In this document: in pieces, positions 8,673-17,150 of the stretch
Numbering within the stretch: the stretch's first letter is position 1
Layout: each line of letters opens with the position of its first letter
Origin: Nonomuraea pusilla
Lineage (GTDB): Bacteria; Actinomycetota; Actinomycetes; Streptosporangiales; Streptosporangiaceae
Length of the DNA: 64,000 nucleotides
Assembly: GCF_900109355.1 (NCBI RefSeq)
Contig: NZ_FOBF01000012.1
Location: 124,001 to 188,000 of the forward strand
Reading direction: 5' to 3'
Notes under the pieces: generated by a model
Seen by the model: the letters and a program-made list of their open reading frames with translations, nothing else
What the model was told of the DNA's origin: nothing
The model's database searches: none
Translations under genes and position numbers: made by a program

Positions 8673-9600
8673 GCGAGCGCTCCTTCGTCTCGTCGGACGG
8701 CCCCGCCCCGCGCGTCTCGTCGGACGGCTCGGTCCTGCGGGCGGTGATGGCGAGGAACGCCTCCTCCAGGGTGGCCGGCCTGATCTCCAGGCCGGAGAAC
8801 GGGACGCCGCTCAGGACCAGCGCGGTCACCAGCCGGTCGGAGTCGGGCGTCACCAGGTGGATCCGCCCGTCCGACCGCTCCACGCCGGAGACCCCGGGCA
8901 GTTCGGGCAGGTCGTCCGCCACGAGGGAGACCCGCCTGACGCCCACCGTCTCGCGGATGGCGCGCACGGTGTCGTCGGCCAGGACGCGGCCCTCGCCCAC
9001 CACGACGACCCGCTCGGCCAGCGCCTCGATCTCCTCCAGGTAGTGGCTGGTCAGCAGCACGGTGCCGCCCGCCTCGTGGAACGCGCGCACGCCGTCCCAC
9101 AGCGCCCGCCTGGCCTCGACGTCCAGGCCGGTGGTGGGCTCGTCCAGGAAGACGAGTCGCGGGTCGCCGGCGAACGCGAGGGCCACGGCCAGCCGCCGCC
9201 GCTGCCCGCCTGACAGGCCGCCCACCTGCCGCCTGACCAGGCCGTCCAGCCCGAACCTGGCGAGCAGTTCGTCCCTGTCGGCCGGGCGCGGGTAGTGCGC
9301 CGCGGCGAACGCGACGATCTCGCCGACACGTAAGGACTCCGGGAGGCCGGTCTCCTGCGGCGTCACGCCGATGGCGCGCCGCGTGACCGGGTCGGCGGGG
9401 GAGCCGCCGAGCAGCTCCACCGTGCCCGACGTGGGCCTGCGCAGTCCGGCGAACAGGTTGATCAGCGTGGACTTGCCCGCGCCGTTCGGGCCGAGCAGTC
9501 CCACCAGCTCGCCCGCGCGGATGTCCAGTGAGACGCGGTCGAGCGCCAGCACGTCGCCGTAGCGGCGGCTGGCCTCGACGGCGCGCGCGAGTACGGTCAC
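8665..9600 (-). CDS. ABC transporter ATP-binding protein (DrrA-type exporter)
   Basis: Nucleotide-binding subunit of an exporter. LGPNGAGKST is Walker A, LSGGQRRRLAVAL the signature, and RLVFLDEPTTGLD Walker B followed by the D-loop; the H-loop His is in LTSHYLEE. The C-terminal extension after about residue 215 is typical of the DrrA/CcmA-type export ATPases. The GTG start overlaps the stop of the upstream regulator by 4 bases (GTGA). It works with the permease downstream. Confidence 0.92.
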   Translation of the reverse strand: MTVLARAVEASRRYGDVLALDRVSLDIRAGELVGLLGPNGAGKSTLINLFAGLRRPTSGTVELLGGSPADPVTRRAIGVTPQETGLPESLRVGEIVAFAAAHYPRPADRDELLARFGLDGLVRRQVGGLSGGQRRRLAVALAFAGDPRLVFLDEPTTGLDVEARRALWDGVRAFHEAGGTVLLTSHYLEEIEALAERVVVVGEGRVLADDTVRAIRETVGVRRVSLVADDLPELPGVSGVERSDGRIHLVTPDSDRLVTALVLSGVPFSGLEIRPATLEEAFLAITARRTEPSDETRGAGPSDETKERSHA

Positions 9601-9920
9601 GTGATGCCTCCCGAGGCGTCGAGCAGGGCGCGGATGGCCTTGGTGTAGTCCTCGAAGGCCAGCCGGCCGCGCTTGGTGAGCGAGACGTAGGTGACGGGGG
9701 TGCGCCCCCTGTGCGTCTTCGTGATGCGGACGTATCCGGCGTCCTCCAGCTTGCTGAGGTGCACGGACAGGTTGCCCGCGGTCATGCCGAGCAGCTCCTT
9801 CAGCGCGGGGAAGGCCAGCTCGTCGCCGCCGCCCAGGGTGTTGAGCGCCGCGACGACCCGCAGCCGGGCCTGCGCGTGGATCACCGGGTCGAGTTCGGGC
9901 AGCTCCTGGTGCGCGGTCAT
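9597..9920 (-). CDS. Small winged-helix transcriptional regulator
   Basis: 107 residues. It starts at ATG 9918-9920, overlapping the stop of the membrane-protein gene (ATGA). The central part, FPALKELLGMTAGNLSVHLS then KLEDAGYVRITKTHRGRTP, is a winged helix-turn-helix of the ArsR/MarR-like type that often accompanies ABC exporter operons. It probably represses its own operon, and two AAAC-NN-GTTT palindromes upstream of the first gene are candidate sites. Ligand unknown. Confidence 0.85.
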   Translation of the reverse strand: MTAHQELPELDPVIHAQARLRVVAALNTLGGGDELAFPALKELLGMTAGNLSVHLSKLEDAGYVRITKTHRGRTPVTYVSLTKRGRLAFEDYTKAIRALLDASGGIT

Positions 9921-10537
9921 CCGCGGCGCCTCAGCCACAGGCTCATGACGATGAACCCGCCGCCCAGCAGCACCGCCGTCAGCAGGGCGTGCCATCCGAT
10001 GCCCAGCAGGACGCCGAGGGCGTTCACGGCGGCCACCCAGACGCCGGCGAAGAACATCCGCCAGTCGAGCCAGATGGCGCCACCGGCCATGTACAGCACG
10101 GCCACGACGAGCATGGACATGCCCGCCCAGATCAGGGTGGCCTCGGCGGGGGGAAGCTGCGGGCTCATGCGCGAGGCGATGATCCCCATGAGCAGCATCC
10201 CGGCGCACCAGGCGTAGCCGAACATCGCGCCCTTGGCGGTGCTCTCGCCGCGGGTGAGCCTGCTCGCCCGTACGATGCCGAGCGCGGCCACCCCGCCCGC
10301 GACGATCTGGGCCGCCATGAGCACGGCCAGGGCCTGGCCCTGGCTGATCGGCGCGTACGGCCGGCCGTCCAGCCCGTAGTGCAGGAAGAACGCGGTGAAG
10401 CCGATCAGCCAGGCGGTGCCCCAGGGCGCGTAGAACAGCAGCGGGTCGCCCTTGAGCCGGCGTACCGTCGCCGCGCGCTGCTCCTCGATGAGGCGCAACG
10501 TCTCCTCGGGGCCGGGTACCGCGTCGTCGTCCACCAT
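9917..10537 (-). CDS. Multi-pass membrane protein of unknown function, first gene of the ABC operon
   Basis: 206 residues with about six membrane helices (for example WLIGFTAFFLHYGL and LMAAQIVAGGVAALGIV). The N-terminal 40 residues are soluble and charged. ATG at 10535-10537 is preceded by GGAGGAAAGGG, a strong ribosome site. An upstream TTG (10558) would add seven residues and is less likely. It is translationally coupled to the regulator and exporter genes, so it may sense or assist the exported compound. I do not recognise a named family. Confidence 0.75.
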   Translation of the reverse strand: MVDDDAVPGPEETLRLIEEQRAATVRRLKGDPLLFYAPWGTAWLIGFTAFFLHYGLDGRPYAPISQGQALAVLMAAQIVAGGVAALGIVRASRLTRGESTAKGAMFGYAWCAGMLLMGIIASRMSPQLPPAEATLIWAGMSMLVVAVLYMAGGAIWLDWRMFFAGVWVAAVNALGVLLGIGWHALLTAVLLGGGFIVMSLWLRRRG

Positions 10538-10555
10538 GGCCGTCCCTTTCCTCCG

Positions 10556-10584
10556 CAAACTGGTTTGTATCGTAAACCTGTTTG
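10556..10584 (-). promoter_or_regulatory. Operator/promoter of the ABC-exporter operon
   Basis: Two short palindromes sit side by side: CAAAC-TG-GTTTG (10556-10567) and AAAC-CT-GTTT (10574-10583). Between them, on the minus strand, is TACGAT, a plausible -10 box. A repressor bound here would block transcription, so this is the likely site of the winged-helix regulator. Confidence 0.55.
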
Positions 10585-10628
10585 CCGTGCAGGGCCAAGG
10601 GGGAGGCGCGGAGACGGCGACCGCGGGG

Positions 10629-12350
10629 TCAGGCCCTCGTGAGGGCTTCGGATTCCCAGAGGTCGCGGTAGTAGCCGGGCGCGGACACCAGGTCGTCGTG
10701 GCGGCCGCGCTGGATGACGCGGCCCTCGTCGAGCACGACGATCTCGTCCACCGACTCCAGGCCCTTGAGCCGGTGCGTGACGAGCAGGGTCGTGCGGTGC
10801 CTGGTGACGTCGAGCAGGTCGGCCATGAGCCGGTCGGCCGTCTCCTCGTCCAGGGCCTCGGCGGGCTCGTCGAGCAGCAGGACGGGCGGGTCGTACAGCA
10901 GCGCCCTGGCCAGGGCGAGGCGCTGGAGCTGCCCGCCGGACACGGTGGTGGCGTCCTCGCCCAGCTCGGCGTCCCAGCCGGTGCGTTCCACCCAGGCGTC
11001 GAGCCGGGCGTCGCGCACCGCGCGCAGCAGCCGCTCGTCGTCGGCGTCGGGGCCGGCCAGACGCAGGTTGTCGCGCACGGTGGTGCGGAAGACGTACGGG
11101 TCCTGGGTGAGGCCGGTCATCAGGGTGCGCACGTCGTCACCTGACAGCTCGCCGAGGTCGACGCCGTTGACGCGGATGGCGCCCGACTCGGGTTCGACGA
11201 GCCGCATCAGCGCCGCGAGGAGCGTGCTCTTGCCCGCGCCGCTCGGACCGACGACGGCGACCCGCTTGCCGGGGGTCAGCCGCAGCGACACCCCGTCGAG
11301 CGCCGGCCTCGCCGCCGCCTCGCCGTCGCGGCCGGGCGTCGCCGTCTCGCCGTGCCTGGGGGTGTGGCGGACGACGAGGTCGTCGATCTCGACGGTCAGC
11401 GGGGCCTCGGGCTTCGGGGCGGGCGCGGCGGGCTCGGTGACGGCCGGAGGGGTGGAGCGGGCCTCCCTCAGCCGCCTGAGCGCGGCGAGGATGCCCGCGA
11501 GCCGCTCGCCGGCCGCGGCGAGCGGCAGCACCGGTTCGAAGGCCACGAGGGACGTCAGCGCGAGCACGGCGGTGCCGACGGAGCCGACGCCCGCCCCCTG
11601 GGCGAGCAGCACCACGGCGACCACCGTCAGCACCTGCACGAGCACGCCCCCGGCGAGCGCGGCGGCGTGGACCCGCGCCTGGCGGCGCTCCAGGGCCGCC
11701 AGTTCCTCGTCGGCGGCCAGCGCCCTGGCCAGCGCGGCGTCGTCGGCGCCGTACGCGGCCAGGTCGGCGGAGCCGTGGACGAGGTCGGCCACGCGCCCGG
11801 CCAGCGCCGCTCGGGCGGGGGCGATCCTGGCGGACCAGCGCCTGGCGGCGGCGGCCGTGCCGGCGGGCAGCAGCACGCCGGCCAGCACGAGCCCGGCGAC
11901 GAGCACCAGCGCGGCCACGGGCAGCAGCGTGAGCCCGGCGACGACCGCGGCGAGCCCGGCGACGGCCGCCGCGGCGGCGGGCAGCAGGCAGCGGACGAGC
12001 AGGTCCTGGACGGCCTCGGTGTCGTCGACCATGCGGCTGAGCAGGTCGGCGCCGCCGTGGCGGGGCTGCTGCGGCGGGATGAGCGCCTCGTAGAGCCGCT
12101 CGCGGGTGCCGGCCTGGGCGCGCAGCGCCACGTCGTGGCCGGTGAGGCGTTCGGTGTAGCGGAAGACGCCCTTGCCGGTGGCGAACGCCCTGGTGGCGAC
12201 GATCGCCACGCTGAGCGCGGCCAGCGGCGGCTGCTGGGCGGCGCGGGTGATCAGCCAGGCGGCGGCGGCGATGAGCCCGAGCCCGGCCAGGTCGGCGGCG
12301 GCTCCGGCGAGGACGGCCCACAGCAGCCTGACGCCGGTGCGGCGGTTCAT
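10629..12350 (-). CDS. cydC: ABC transporter CydC (cytochrome bd assembly)
   Basis: Fused membrane-ATPase subunit, 573 residues. The N-terminal half has ABC exporter type-1 helices (LLWAVLAGAAADLAGLGL onward). The C-terminal ATPase has GPSGAGKST, a conserved Q-loop region, TVSGGQLQRLALARAL and LLLDEPAEALD. With CydD it forms the heterodimer needed to assemble cytochrome bd, in E. coli linked to cysteine/glutathione or haem movement. ATG 12348-12350 overlaps the cydD stop by 4 bases. It is the last gene of the cydABDC operon. Confidence 0.92.
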   Translation of the reverse strand: MNRRTGVRLLWAVLAGAAADLAGLGLIAAAAWLITRAAQQPPLAALSVAIVATRAFATGKGVFRYTERLTGHDVALRAQAGTRERLYEALIPPQQPRHGGADLLSRMVDDTEAVQDLLVRCLLPAAAAAVAGLAAVVAGLTLLPVAALVLVAGLVLAGVLLPAGTAAAARRWSARIAPARAALAGRVADLVHGSADLAAYGADDAALARALAADEELAALERRQARVHAAALAGGVLVQVLTVVAVVLLAQGAGVGSVGTAVLALTSLVAFEPVLPLAAAGERLAGILAALRRLREARSTPPAVTEPAAPAPKPEAPLTVEIDDLVVRHTPRHGETATPGRDGEAAARPALDGVSLRLTPGKRVAVVGPSGAGKSTLLAALMRLVEPESGAIRVNGVDLGELSGDDVRTLMTGLTQDPYVFRTTVRDNLRLAGPDADDERLLRAVRDARLDAWVERTGWDAELGEDATTVSGGQLQRLALARALLYDPPVLLLDEPAEALDEETADRLMADLLDVTRHRTTLLVTHRLKGLESVDEIVVLDEGRVIQRGRHDDLVSAPGYYRDLWESEALTRA

Positions 12351-14035
12351 CGCCGTCCTCCTTCCAGGGGGGCGGCGGCCCGGTCGCCCGCGCCGGTGTC
12401 GGACACGACGCGGCCGTCCTGGACGCGGACGACCCGGTCGGCGAGCGCGATCATGGCGGGCCGGTGGGCGACGACGACGGCCGTGCGGCCCTCGGCCAGC
12501 TCGGCGGTGGCGGACACCACGGCGGCCTCGCTGCGCCCGTCGAGCCGGGCGGTGGGCTCGTCGAGCAGCAGCACCGACGCGCCGGGACGGCAGAAGGCGC
12601 GGGCCAGGGCGACGCGCTGGCGCTGCCCGGCGGACAGGTTCGCGCCGCGCTCGCCGAGCACCGTGTCGAAGCCCTGGGGCAGTTCGTCGACGAAGCCGGC
12701 GGCGTGGGCCGACTCGGCGGCGCGGCGGACGTCGCCGAGCGACGCGCCGGGGGCGCCCAGCCGGATGTTGTCGGCGACCGAGGTGGCGAACAGGTGGGGG
12801 CGCTGCGGGACGAACGCCAGGTGGGAGCGCCAGGCGGCCGGGTCGAGCTCGCGCAGGTCGACCCCGTCGACGAGGACGCGCCCCTCGGACGGCGTGACGA
12901 AGCCCATGACGAGGTGGAGCAGCGTGCTCTTGCCGCCGCCGCTCTCGCCGACGAGAGCGACCCGCTCGCCCGGGGCGATGGTGAGGCTGACGTCCCGCAG
13001 GGCGGGGACGTCGCGGCCGGGGTAGCGGACGGTGACGTGCTCCAGGCGGATCTCGGGGGCGCCGGACCGCTCGGGGGCGCGGGTGCCACGGGGCTGCTCG
13101 GCGGCGGCCTCGTCCAGGACGGCGAAGGCGGCGTCGGCGGCGGCGACGCCCTCCATGGAGGCGTGGAAGCGGGTGCCCATGGCCCGCAGCGGCAGGTACG
13201 CCTCGGGCGCGAGCAGGAGCACCAGCAGCGCGGTCGTCAGGTCGAGGGAGCCGCCGAGCAGCCGCAGCCCGATCGGCACGGCGACGAGCGCGAGCGACAG
13301 CGACGCGCACAGCTCCAGCACCAGCGCCGACAGGAACGCCACGCGCAGCGTGCGCATGGTGGCGGCGCGGTGGGCGTCGGCGACCTGCTTGATGACGGTC
13401 GCCTGGTGGCGGGCCCTGCCGAAGGCGCGCAGCGTCGGCAGCCCGCGCACGACGTCGAGGAAGTGGCCGCCGAGCCGCGCGAGCGCGTGGAACTGCCGCT
13501 CGGTGACGGCCTTGGTGGTCATGCCGACGAGCGCGCCGAAGACGGGGATGAGCGGAAGCGTGACGAGGACGATGACGGCGCTGCTCAGGTCGGCGGCGAA
13601 AAGCCGGACGAGCACCGCCAGCGGCACCACCCCGGCGACGGCCATCGACGGCAGGTAGCCGGTCAGGTAGGCGTCGAGGCCGTTGAGCCCGTGACCGGTC
13701 AGGGTGACGAGCTCGCCGGAGCGGTGGGAGGTGAGCCGGCCGGGGCCGAGCTCCTGCAGCCGGGCGAGCAGCCGCCGCCGCAGCGCCGACTTGACGGCGG
13801 TGGCGGTGTGACCGGCGAAGACCCCCTGCGTCCAGGCGAGCAGGGCGCGGGCGGCGACGACCGCGGCCACGCCGCCGAGCGCGACCGCGGTGAACCGGCC
13901 GGACAGCACCCCGGCCAGCAGCTCGGCCTGCACCAGCACGAGCAGCCCCGCCAGGACGGCGGCGGCCAGGGTGACCGCCAGGTGGCGGCGCACCGACCGC
14001 TCGGCCCGCATGAGCCGCAGGAGATCCTTGTGCAC
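12347..14035 (-). CDS. cydD: ABC transporter CydD (cytochrome bd assembly)
   Basis: 562 residues: six-helix exporter domain then ATPase. GESGGGKST is Walker A, LSAGQRQRVALARA a signature with A for G, and LLLDEPTARLDG Walker B. The partner is CydC. In many actinomycetes the two are fused; here they are separate genes overlapping by 4 bases. GTG 14033-14035 is the start, 6 bases after the cydB stop. Confidence 0.92.
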   Translation of the reverse strand: MHKDLLRLMRAERSVRRHLAVTLAAAVLAGLLVLVQAELLAGVLSGRFTAVALGGVAAVVAARALLAWTQGVFAGHTATAVKSALRRRLLARLQELGPGRLTSHRSGELVTLTGHGLNGLDAYLTGYLPSMAVAGVVPLAVLVRLFAADLSSAVIVLVTLPLIPVFGALVGMTTKAVTERQFHALARLGGHFLDVVRGLPTLRAFGRARHQATVIKQVADAHRAATMRTLRVAFLSALVLELCASLSLALVAVPIGLRLLGGSLDLTTALLVLLLAPEAYLPLRAMGTRFHASMEGVAAADAAFAVLDEAAAEQPRGTRAPERSGAPEIRLEHVTVRYPGRDVPALRDVSLTIAPGERVALVGESGGGKSTLLHLVMGFVTPSEGRVLVDGVDLRELDPAAWRSHLAFVPQRPHLFATSVADNIRLGAPGASLGDVRRAAESAHAAGFVDELPQGFDTVLGERGANLSAGQRQRVALARAFCRPGASVLLLDEPTARLDGRSEAAVVSATAELAEGRTAVVVAHRPAMIALADRVVRVQDGRVVSDTGAGDRAAAPLEGGRR

Positions 14036-14041
14036 GTGGCC

Positions 14042-14797
14042 TCAGAAGAACGACGGGGTCCGGGGGGCGTCCTCGCCTGGACGGAAAGTGCGCCACACCC
14101 ATACTTGCGCGCCCAGCATGACCGGTGCGAAGGGGAGCACCATGAGACTGAGCACATTCAATGTAGTGCCGGGGGTGGTGTGGTCCAGCAAGTGGGGCGC
14201 GCTCAGGGCGATCACCGCGAGCGCGGGGAGCGCGGCCACGACGGCCGACACCAGCAGCGCGCGTCCCGGCCGTGCCGTGCCGGTGAGCGCGGGGGCGCGC
14301 CAGGCGAGGAACGTCCACCCGTGGAAGGCCATCAGGAGGGTGGTGACCACGCCGAGCATCAGCCCGAGCGGGTGCAGCGGCGAGCCGGTGGCGGCGCCGT
14401 GGAGCGCGGGGCCCCAGCCGTACGCCAGGCCGAGGGAGCCGAGCCAGACCAGGCCGTCCCAGAAGGCGCGCCAGCGCGGGCCGCCGAGCCTGCGCCTGAA
14501 CCACAGCCCGGTGTCGCGCACGATCCAGCACAGCAGCATGGCGACCACGACCGGGTAGAGCCCGAACAGCACCGGGCCTTCGAGCAGCGGGTAGACGCCG
14601 AACAGGGTCCCCGCGAGCGCGACCAGCCACACCTCGTTGGCCAGCACGTACGGCGCCATCGCGGCGACCATCCGGTCGCGGCGGTCGCGGCTCCTGCCCA
14701 GCACGGGCAGCAGCAGCCCGACGCCGAGGTCGAAGCCCTCCAGGGCGAAGTATCCGGCGAGCAGCAGCGCGAAGACGGCGAACCAGATCACGTCCAT
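14042..14797 (-). CDS. cydB: Cytochrome bd oxidase subunit II (CydB), short form
   Basis: 251 residues, whereas CydB is usually 330-380. Family features are kept at the N-terminus: YFALEGFDLGVGLLLP (with the conserved EGFD) and LANEVWLVALAGTLFG. About seven hydrophobic segments are visible. The C-terminus is a short polar tail, RPGEDAPRTPSFF, immediately before cydD, and I see no frameshift that would restore a longer protein. Together with the short CydA this suggests a compact bd-type oxidase. Confidence 0.87.
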   Translation of the reverse strand: MDVIWFAVFALLLAGYFALEGFDLGVGLLLPVLGRSRDRRDRMVAAMAPYVLANEVWLVALAGTLFGVYPLLEGPVLFGLYPVVVAMLLCWIVRDTGLWFRRRLGGPRWRAFWDGLVWLGSLGLAYGWGPALHGAATGSPLHPLGLMLGVVTTLLMAFHGWTFLAWRAPALTGTARPGRALLVSAVVAALPALAVIALSAPHLLDHTTPGTTLNVLSLMVLPFAPVMLGAQVWVWRTFRPGEDAPRTPSFF

Positions 14798-14804
14798 GTC
14801 TCTC

Positions 14805-15974
14805 CTACAGGCTCAGGGCGGGGGAGCGGGGGGCGTCGGCGGCCGGGGCGCCGAGGGCGAGGTCGCGCGGCCCGCGGCGGACCATCCGGGCGATGAGGGC
14901 GTAGTCGACGATCGCCAGCAGCCCGAGCACGGCGGTGAAGCCGATCAGCGAGGCGGTGACCATGCCGGGGGTGAGCCCGGGGGACAGGGCGTCGGCGACG
15001 GTGAGCTTGCCCCAGATCATCCAGGGCTGGCGTCCGACCTCCCTGGCCAGCCAGCCGAGGACGGCCAGGACGAACGGCACGGGCGTCATGATGATGAGCA
15101 GCGGGTGCGTCCAGCGCCACCGGTGGAGGACGCCGATCATCGGCAGCATCACGAAGAGCACGACGAGCGCGAGCAGCTGCCCGAACTCGATCATGAAGCC
15201 GAGCGGGACGGCCGCCCATGTCTTGGCCGAGAACTTGTCCTCCTGCACGCCGGCGAACTGCGCGTACCCGAAGGCGACGGTGATCATGATGCCGACGGCG
15301 GCCATGACCACGCCGGTGCGCAGCGACCTGGTGAAGAACTCGGCGTCGGGGGTGCGGCGGCGCAGGTGGTACGCGCTCGCGCCGACCATGACCATCGCGC
15401 CGGTGAACAGCCCGGCCCCGACGACGTGCGGGAAGGAGAAGACGAACGCCTTGTTGGCCACCAGCGCGCCCCAGTCGACGAGCTCCAGCCTGCCGCCCCT
15501 CTCGACGGTGCCGGCGGGGTTCTGCAGGAACGAGTTGGCGATCATGATGAAGAACGCGCTGGCGTACGCGGTGAGCGCGACGAGCCAGATGCAGGCCAGG
15601 TGGAGGAGGCGGGGGAGCCGGCCCCATCCGAAGATCCACAGTCCGAGGAAGGTGGACTCCAGGAAGAAGGCCAGCAGCGTCTCCATGGCGAGGGGCGCGC
15701 CGAACACGTCGCCGGCGTAGTGCGACAGGCCCGCCCAGGACAGGCCGAACTGGAACTCCATCACCAGGCCGGTGACGATGCCCAGCGCGTAGTTGACGAC
15801 GTAGATCTGCCCCCAGAACCGGGTCATCCCCTCGTGGAGGGGCCTGCCGGAGATCGCCCAGCGGGTGTGCATGATCGCCACCAGGGGCGCCAGGCCGAGC
15901 GTGAGCACGACGAACAGGAAGTGCAGGCTTCCCGTCACGGCGAACTGCGTCCGCGCCAGTTCGAGTACGTCCAT
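14805..15974 (-). CDS. cydA: Cytochrome bd oxidase subunit I (CydA), apparently lacking the Q-loop
   Basis: 389 residues from ATG 15972-15974, which follows AAGGTGGA; CydA is usually 450-520. By eye, the haem residues match E. coli: His18 (GSLHFL), His183 (FPHVVGAG), Glu98 and Glu106 (METLLAFFLESTF), Met261, and Glu312 just before GRQPW (314-318). The spacing from His183 to Lys247 matches E. coli. However, the roughly 130 residues expected between that point and Met261, the periplasmic quinol-binding Q-loop, are almost absent, and the second quinol-site acid is Thr252. It therefore seems to be a bd-like oxygen reductase with altered or absent quinol binding. The residue matching is my own and needs an alignment. 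Confidence 0.9.
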   Translation of the reverse strand: MDVLELARTQFAVTGSLHFLFVVLTLGLAPLVAIMHTRWAISGRPLHEGMTRFWGQIYVVNYALGIVTGLVMEFQFGLSWAGLSHYAGDVFGAPLAMETLLAFFLESTFLGLWIFGWGRLPRLLHLACIWLVALTAYASAFFIMIANSFLQNPAGTVERGGRLELVDWGALVANKAFVFSFPHVVGAGLFTGAMVMVGASAYHLRRRTPDAEFFTRSLRTGVVMAAVGIMITVAFGYAQFAGVQEDKFSAKTWAAVPLGFMIEFGQLLALVVLFVMLPMIGVLHRWRWTHPLLIIMTPVPFVLAVLGWLAREVGRQPWMIWGKLTVADALSPGLTPGMVTASLIGFTAVLGLLAIVDYALIARMVRRGPRDLALGAPAADAPRSPALSL

Positions 15975-16000
15975 TCCCCGTCCACCTTCTTGTTGTGTCT

Positions 16001-16038
16001 GTCTACATATAGAGAGCCTACATGTAGACTGTCTACAT
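16001..16038. promoter_or_regulatory. PadR-type operator between cydA and padR
   Basis: ATGTAGAC-T-GTCTACAT (16022-16038) is a perfect palindrome of the ATGT...ACAT type bound by PadR proteins. It overlaps CTACATGTAG (16018-16027), and another GTCTACAT lies at 16001-16008, continuing as CTACATATAG. The cluster lies between the divergent cydA and padR starts and could control both. Confidence 0.7.
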
Positions 16039-16065
16039 GAGGAACGGTTGCCTAAGATCTGAGCC

Positions 16066-16407
16066 ATGAACCCTGACGCGCTGCGCGGGCACATGGACGC
16101 CCTGCTGCTCTCGGTGCTCGAGCGGGGGCCCCTGCACGGCTACGCCATCATCGAGGCGCTCCAGGAGCGCAGCGGCGGCGTGCTGAACGTGCCGACGGGC
16201 ACCGTCTACCCGGCGCTGCGCCGGCTGGAGCGCATCGGCCACCTCGACAGCGAGTGGGCCACGGTGGGCGGGCGCAAGCGGCGTACGTACCGGCTCACCG
16301 AGTCGGGAAGGAAGCAGCTCGAAGGGGAACGGTCGGCCTGGCGCGAGTTCGCGGGCGTGATCGGCAGCGTGCTGCGCGCCGACGTCAGGCCGTCGTCGTC
16401 CGGCTGA
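16066..16407 (+). CDS. PadR family transcriptional regulator
   Basis: 113 residues, a small PadR repressor: MDALLLSVLERGPLHGYAI is the diagnostic start of the winged helix, then GTVYPALRRLERIGHLDSEW for recognition helix and wing. The C-terminus is a short dimerising helix. It is divergent from cydA with PadR-type palindromes between, so autoregulation and control of cydABDC are likely. Its 3' end overlaps the convergent HAAS-like gene by 23 bases. Confidence 0.9.
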   Translation: MNPDALRGHMDALLLSVLERGPLHGYAIIEALQERSGGVLNVPTGTVYPALRRLERIGHLDSEWATVGGRKRRTYRLTESGRKQLEGERSAWREFAGVIGSVLRADVRPSSSG

Positions 16408-17044
16408 TCCGCAGGCAGCGCGTCGCGCCGTACATCTGCATGCCCCACAGCGCCACCGTCACGAGGTTGGCCGGCACCGAGGGCAGGAAGCCGAGCGTGT
16501 TGGGCGCGGACGTGCCGTGCGACAGCAGCAGGCTGAGCGCGAAGGTGACGGGCAGCATGGTCCAGACGAGCACGCCCAGCGACCTCGTCACCGGGCGGGG
16601 CCGCAGCCACCGCACGCCCCGGCCCAGCGCGAACAGCGCCAGCCCGCCGTACAGGCCGGTGCCGAGCTGCAGGACGTCGAGCAGCCGGGAGACCGGGTGG
16701 TACCAGGCGGGCTGGCGAGCCCACGAGACCGGGTCGGCCGGGTAGAGGCGCCACAGCACCGACCACATGAGCACGGTGACGGGCACGCTGATGAACAGCA
16801 GCATGCCGAGCCGCCGCCCGGCGCACGCGGTGAGCTCGGCCTGGTAGCCGGGCGCGACGACCGTGACGGGCCCGAACTCCTCGACCGCGCGCCGCTCGGC
16901 CTCCGCCCGGTCGAGCCCCTCGTCCTCCAGCGCGTCGGCGGTGTCGACCAGGCTGTCGCGTGCCTCGACGACCAGGTCGCGCTTCGCGCCCGCCGGCCCG
17001 GACAGGGCCCGGCCGAGATCGGCCACGTAGTCGTCGATCAGCAT
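16385..17044 (-). CDS. Membrane protein with HAAS/permease-prefix-like N-terminal domain
   Basis: 219 residues from ATG 17042-17044. Residues 1-70 (DDYVADLGRAL ... EEFGPVTVVAPGYQAEL) resemble the HAAS helical domain, which in other bacteria binds PadR regulators and tunes them. Four hydrophobic segments follow (LLFISVPVTVLMWSVLW, LGTGLYGGLALFALG, LGVLVWTMLPVTFALSLLL, NLVTVALWGMQMYG). Genes with this domain normally sit beside padR, as here, though convergent rather than co-operonic. Confidence 0.7.
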   Translation of the reverse strand: MLIDDYVADLGRALSGPAGAKRDLVVEARDSLVDTADALEDEGLDRAEAERRAVEEFGPVTVVAPGYQAELTACAGRRLGMLLFISVPVTVLMWSVLWRLYPADPVSWARQPAWYHPVSRLLDVLQLGTGLYGGLALFALGRGVRWLRPRPVTRSLGVLVWTMLPVTFALSLLLSHGTSAPNTLGFLPSVPANLVTVALWGMQMYGATRCLRISRTTTA

Positions 17045-17104
17045 GATCCGAGTGTACGACCCGGCCGGCTCCCCGGCCATCGGGGATCTCCCCTACGGGT
17101 TGTG

Positions 17105-17124
17105 ATGTAGGAATTTTCCTACAT
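17105..17124. promoter_or_regulatory. 20-bp palindromic operator upstream of the ArsR/SRPBCC operon
   Basis: ATGTAGGAATTTTCCTACAT is a perfect 9+2+9 palindrome, 26 bases before the ArsR start. It continues to the right as CTACATATAG, the same 10-mer found in the padR-cydA operator. Likely bound by the ArsR protein and possibly also by PadR. Confidence 0.7.
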
Positions 17125-17150
17125 ATAGTGTCCGGCATGGTGATTCCGGC

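Noticed and set aside
12464..14896. Plus-strand 810-codon open frame opposite cydD, the cydC start and cydB
   Set aside because: Low-complexity Gly/Arg/Asp translation with no recognisable domain; the minus strand encodes clear CydD and CydB.
15975..16065. Rex (NADH-sensing) operator upstream of cydA
   Set aside because: No TGTGAANNNNTTCACA-type motif is present; the palindromes are of the PadR ATGT-ACAT type.
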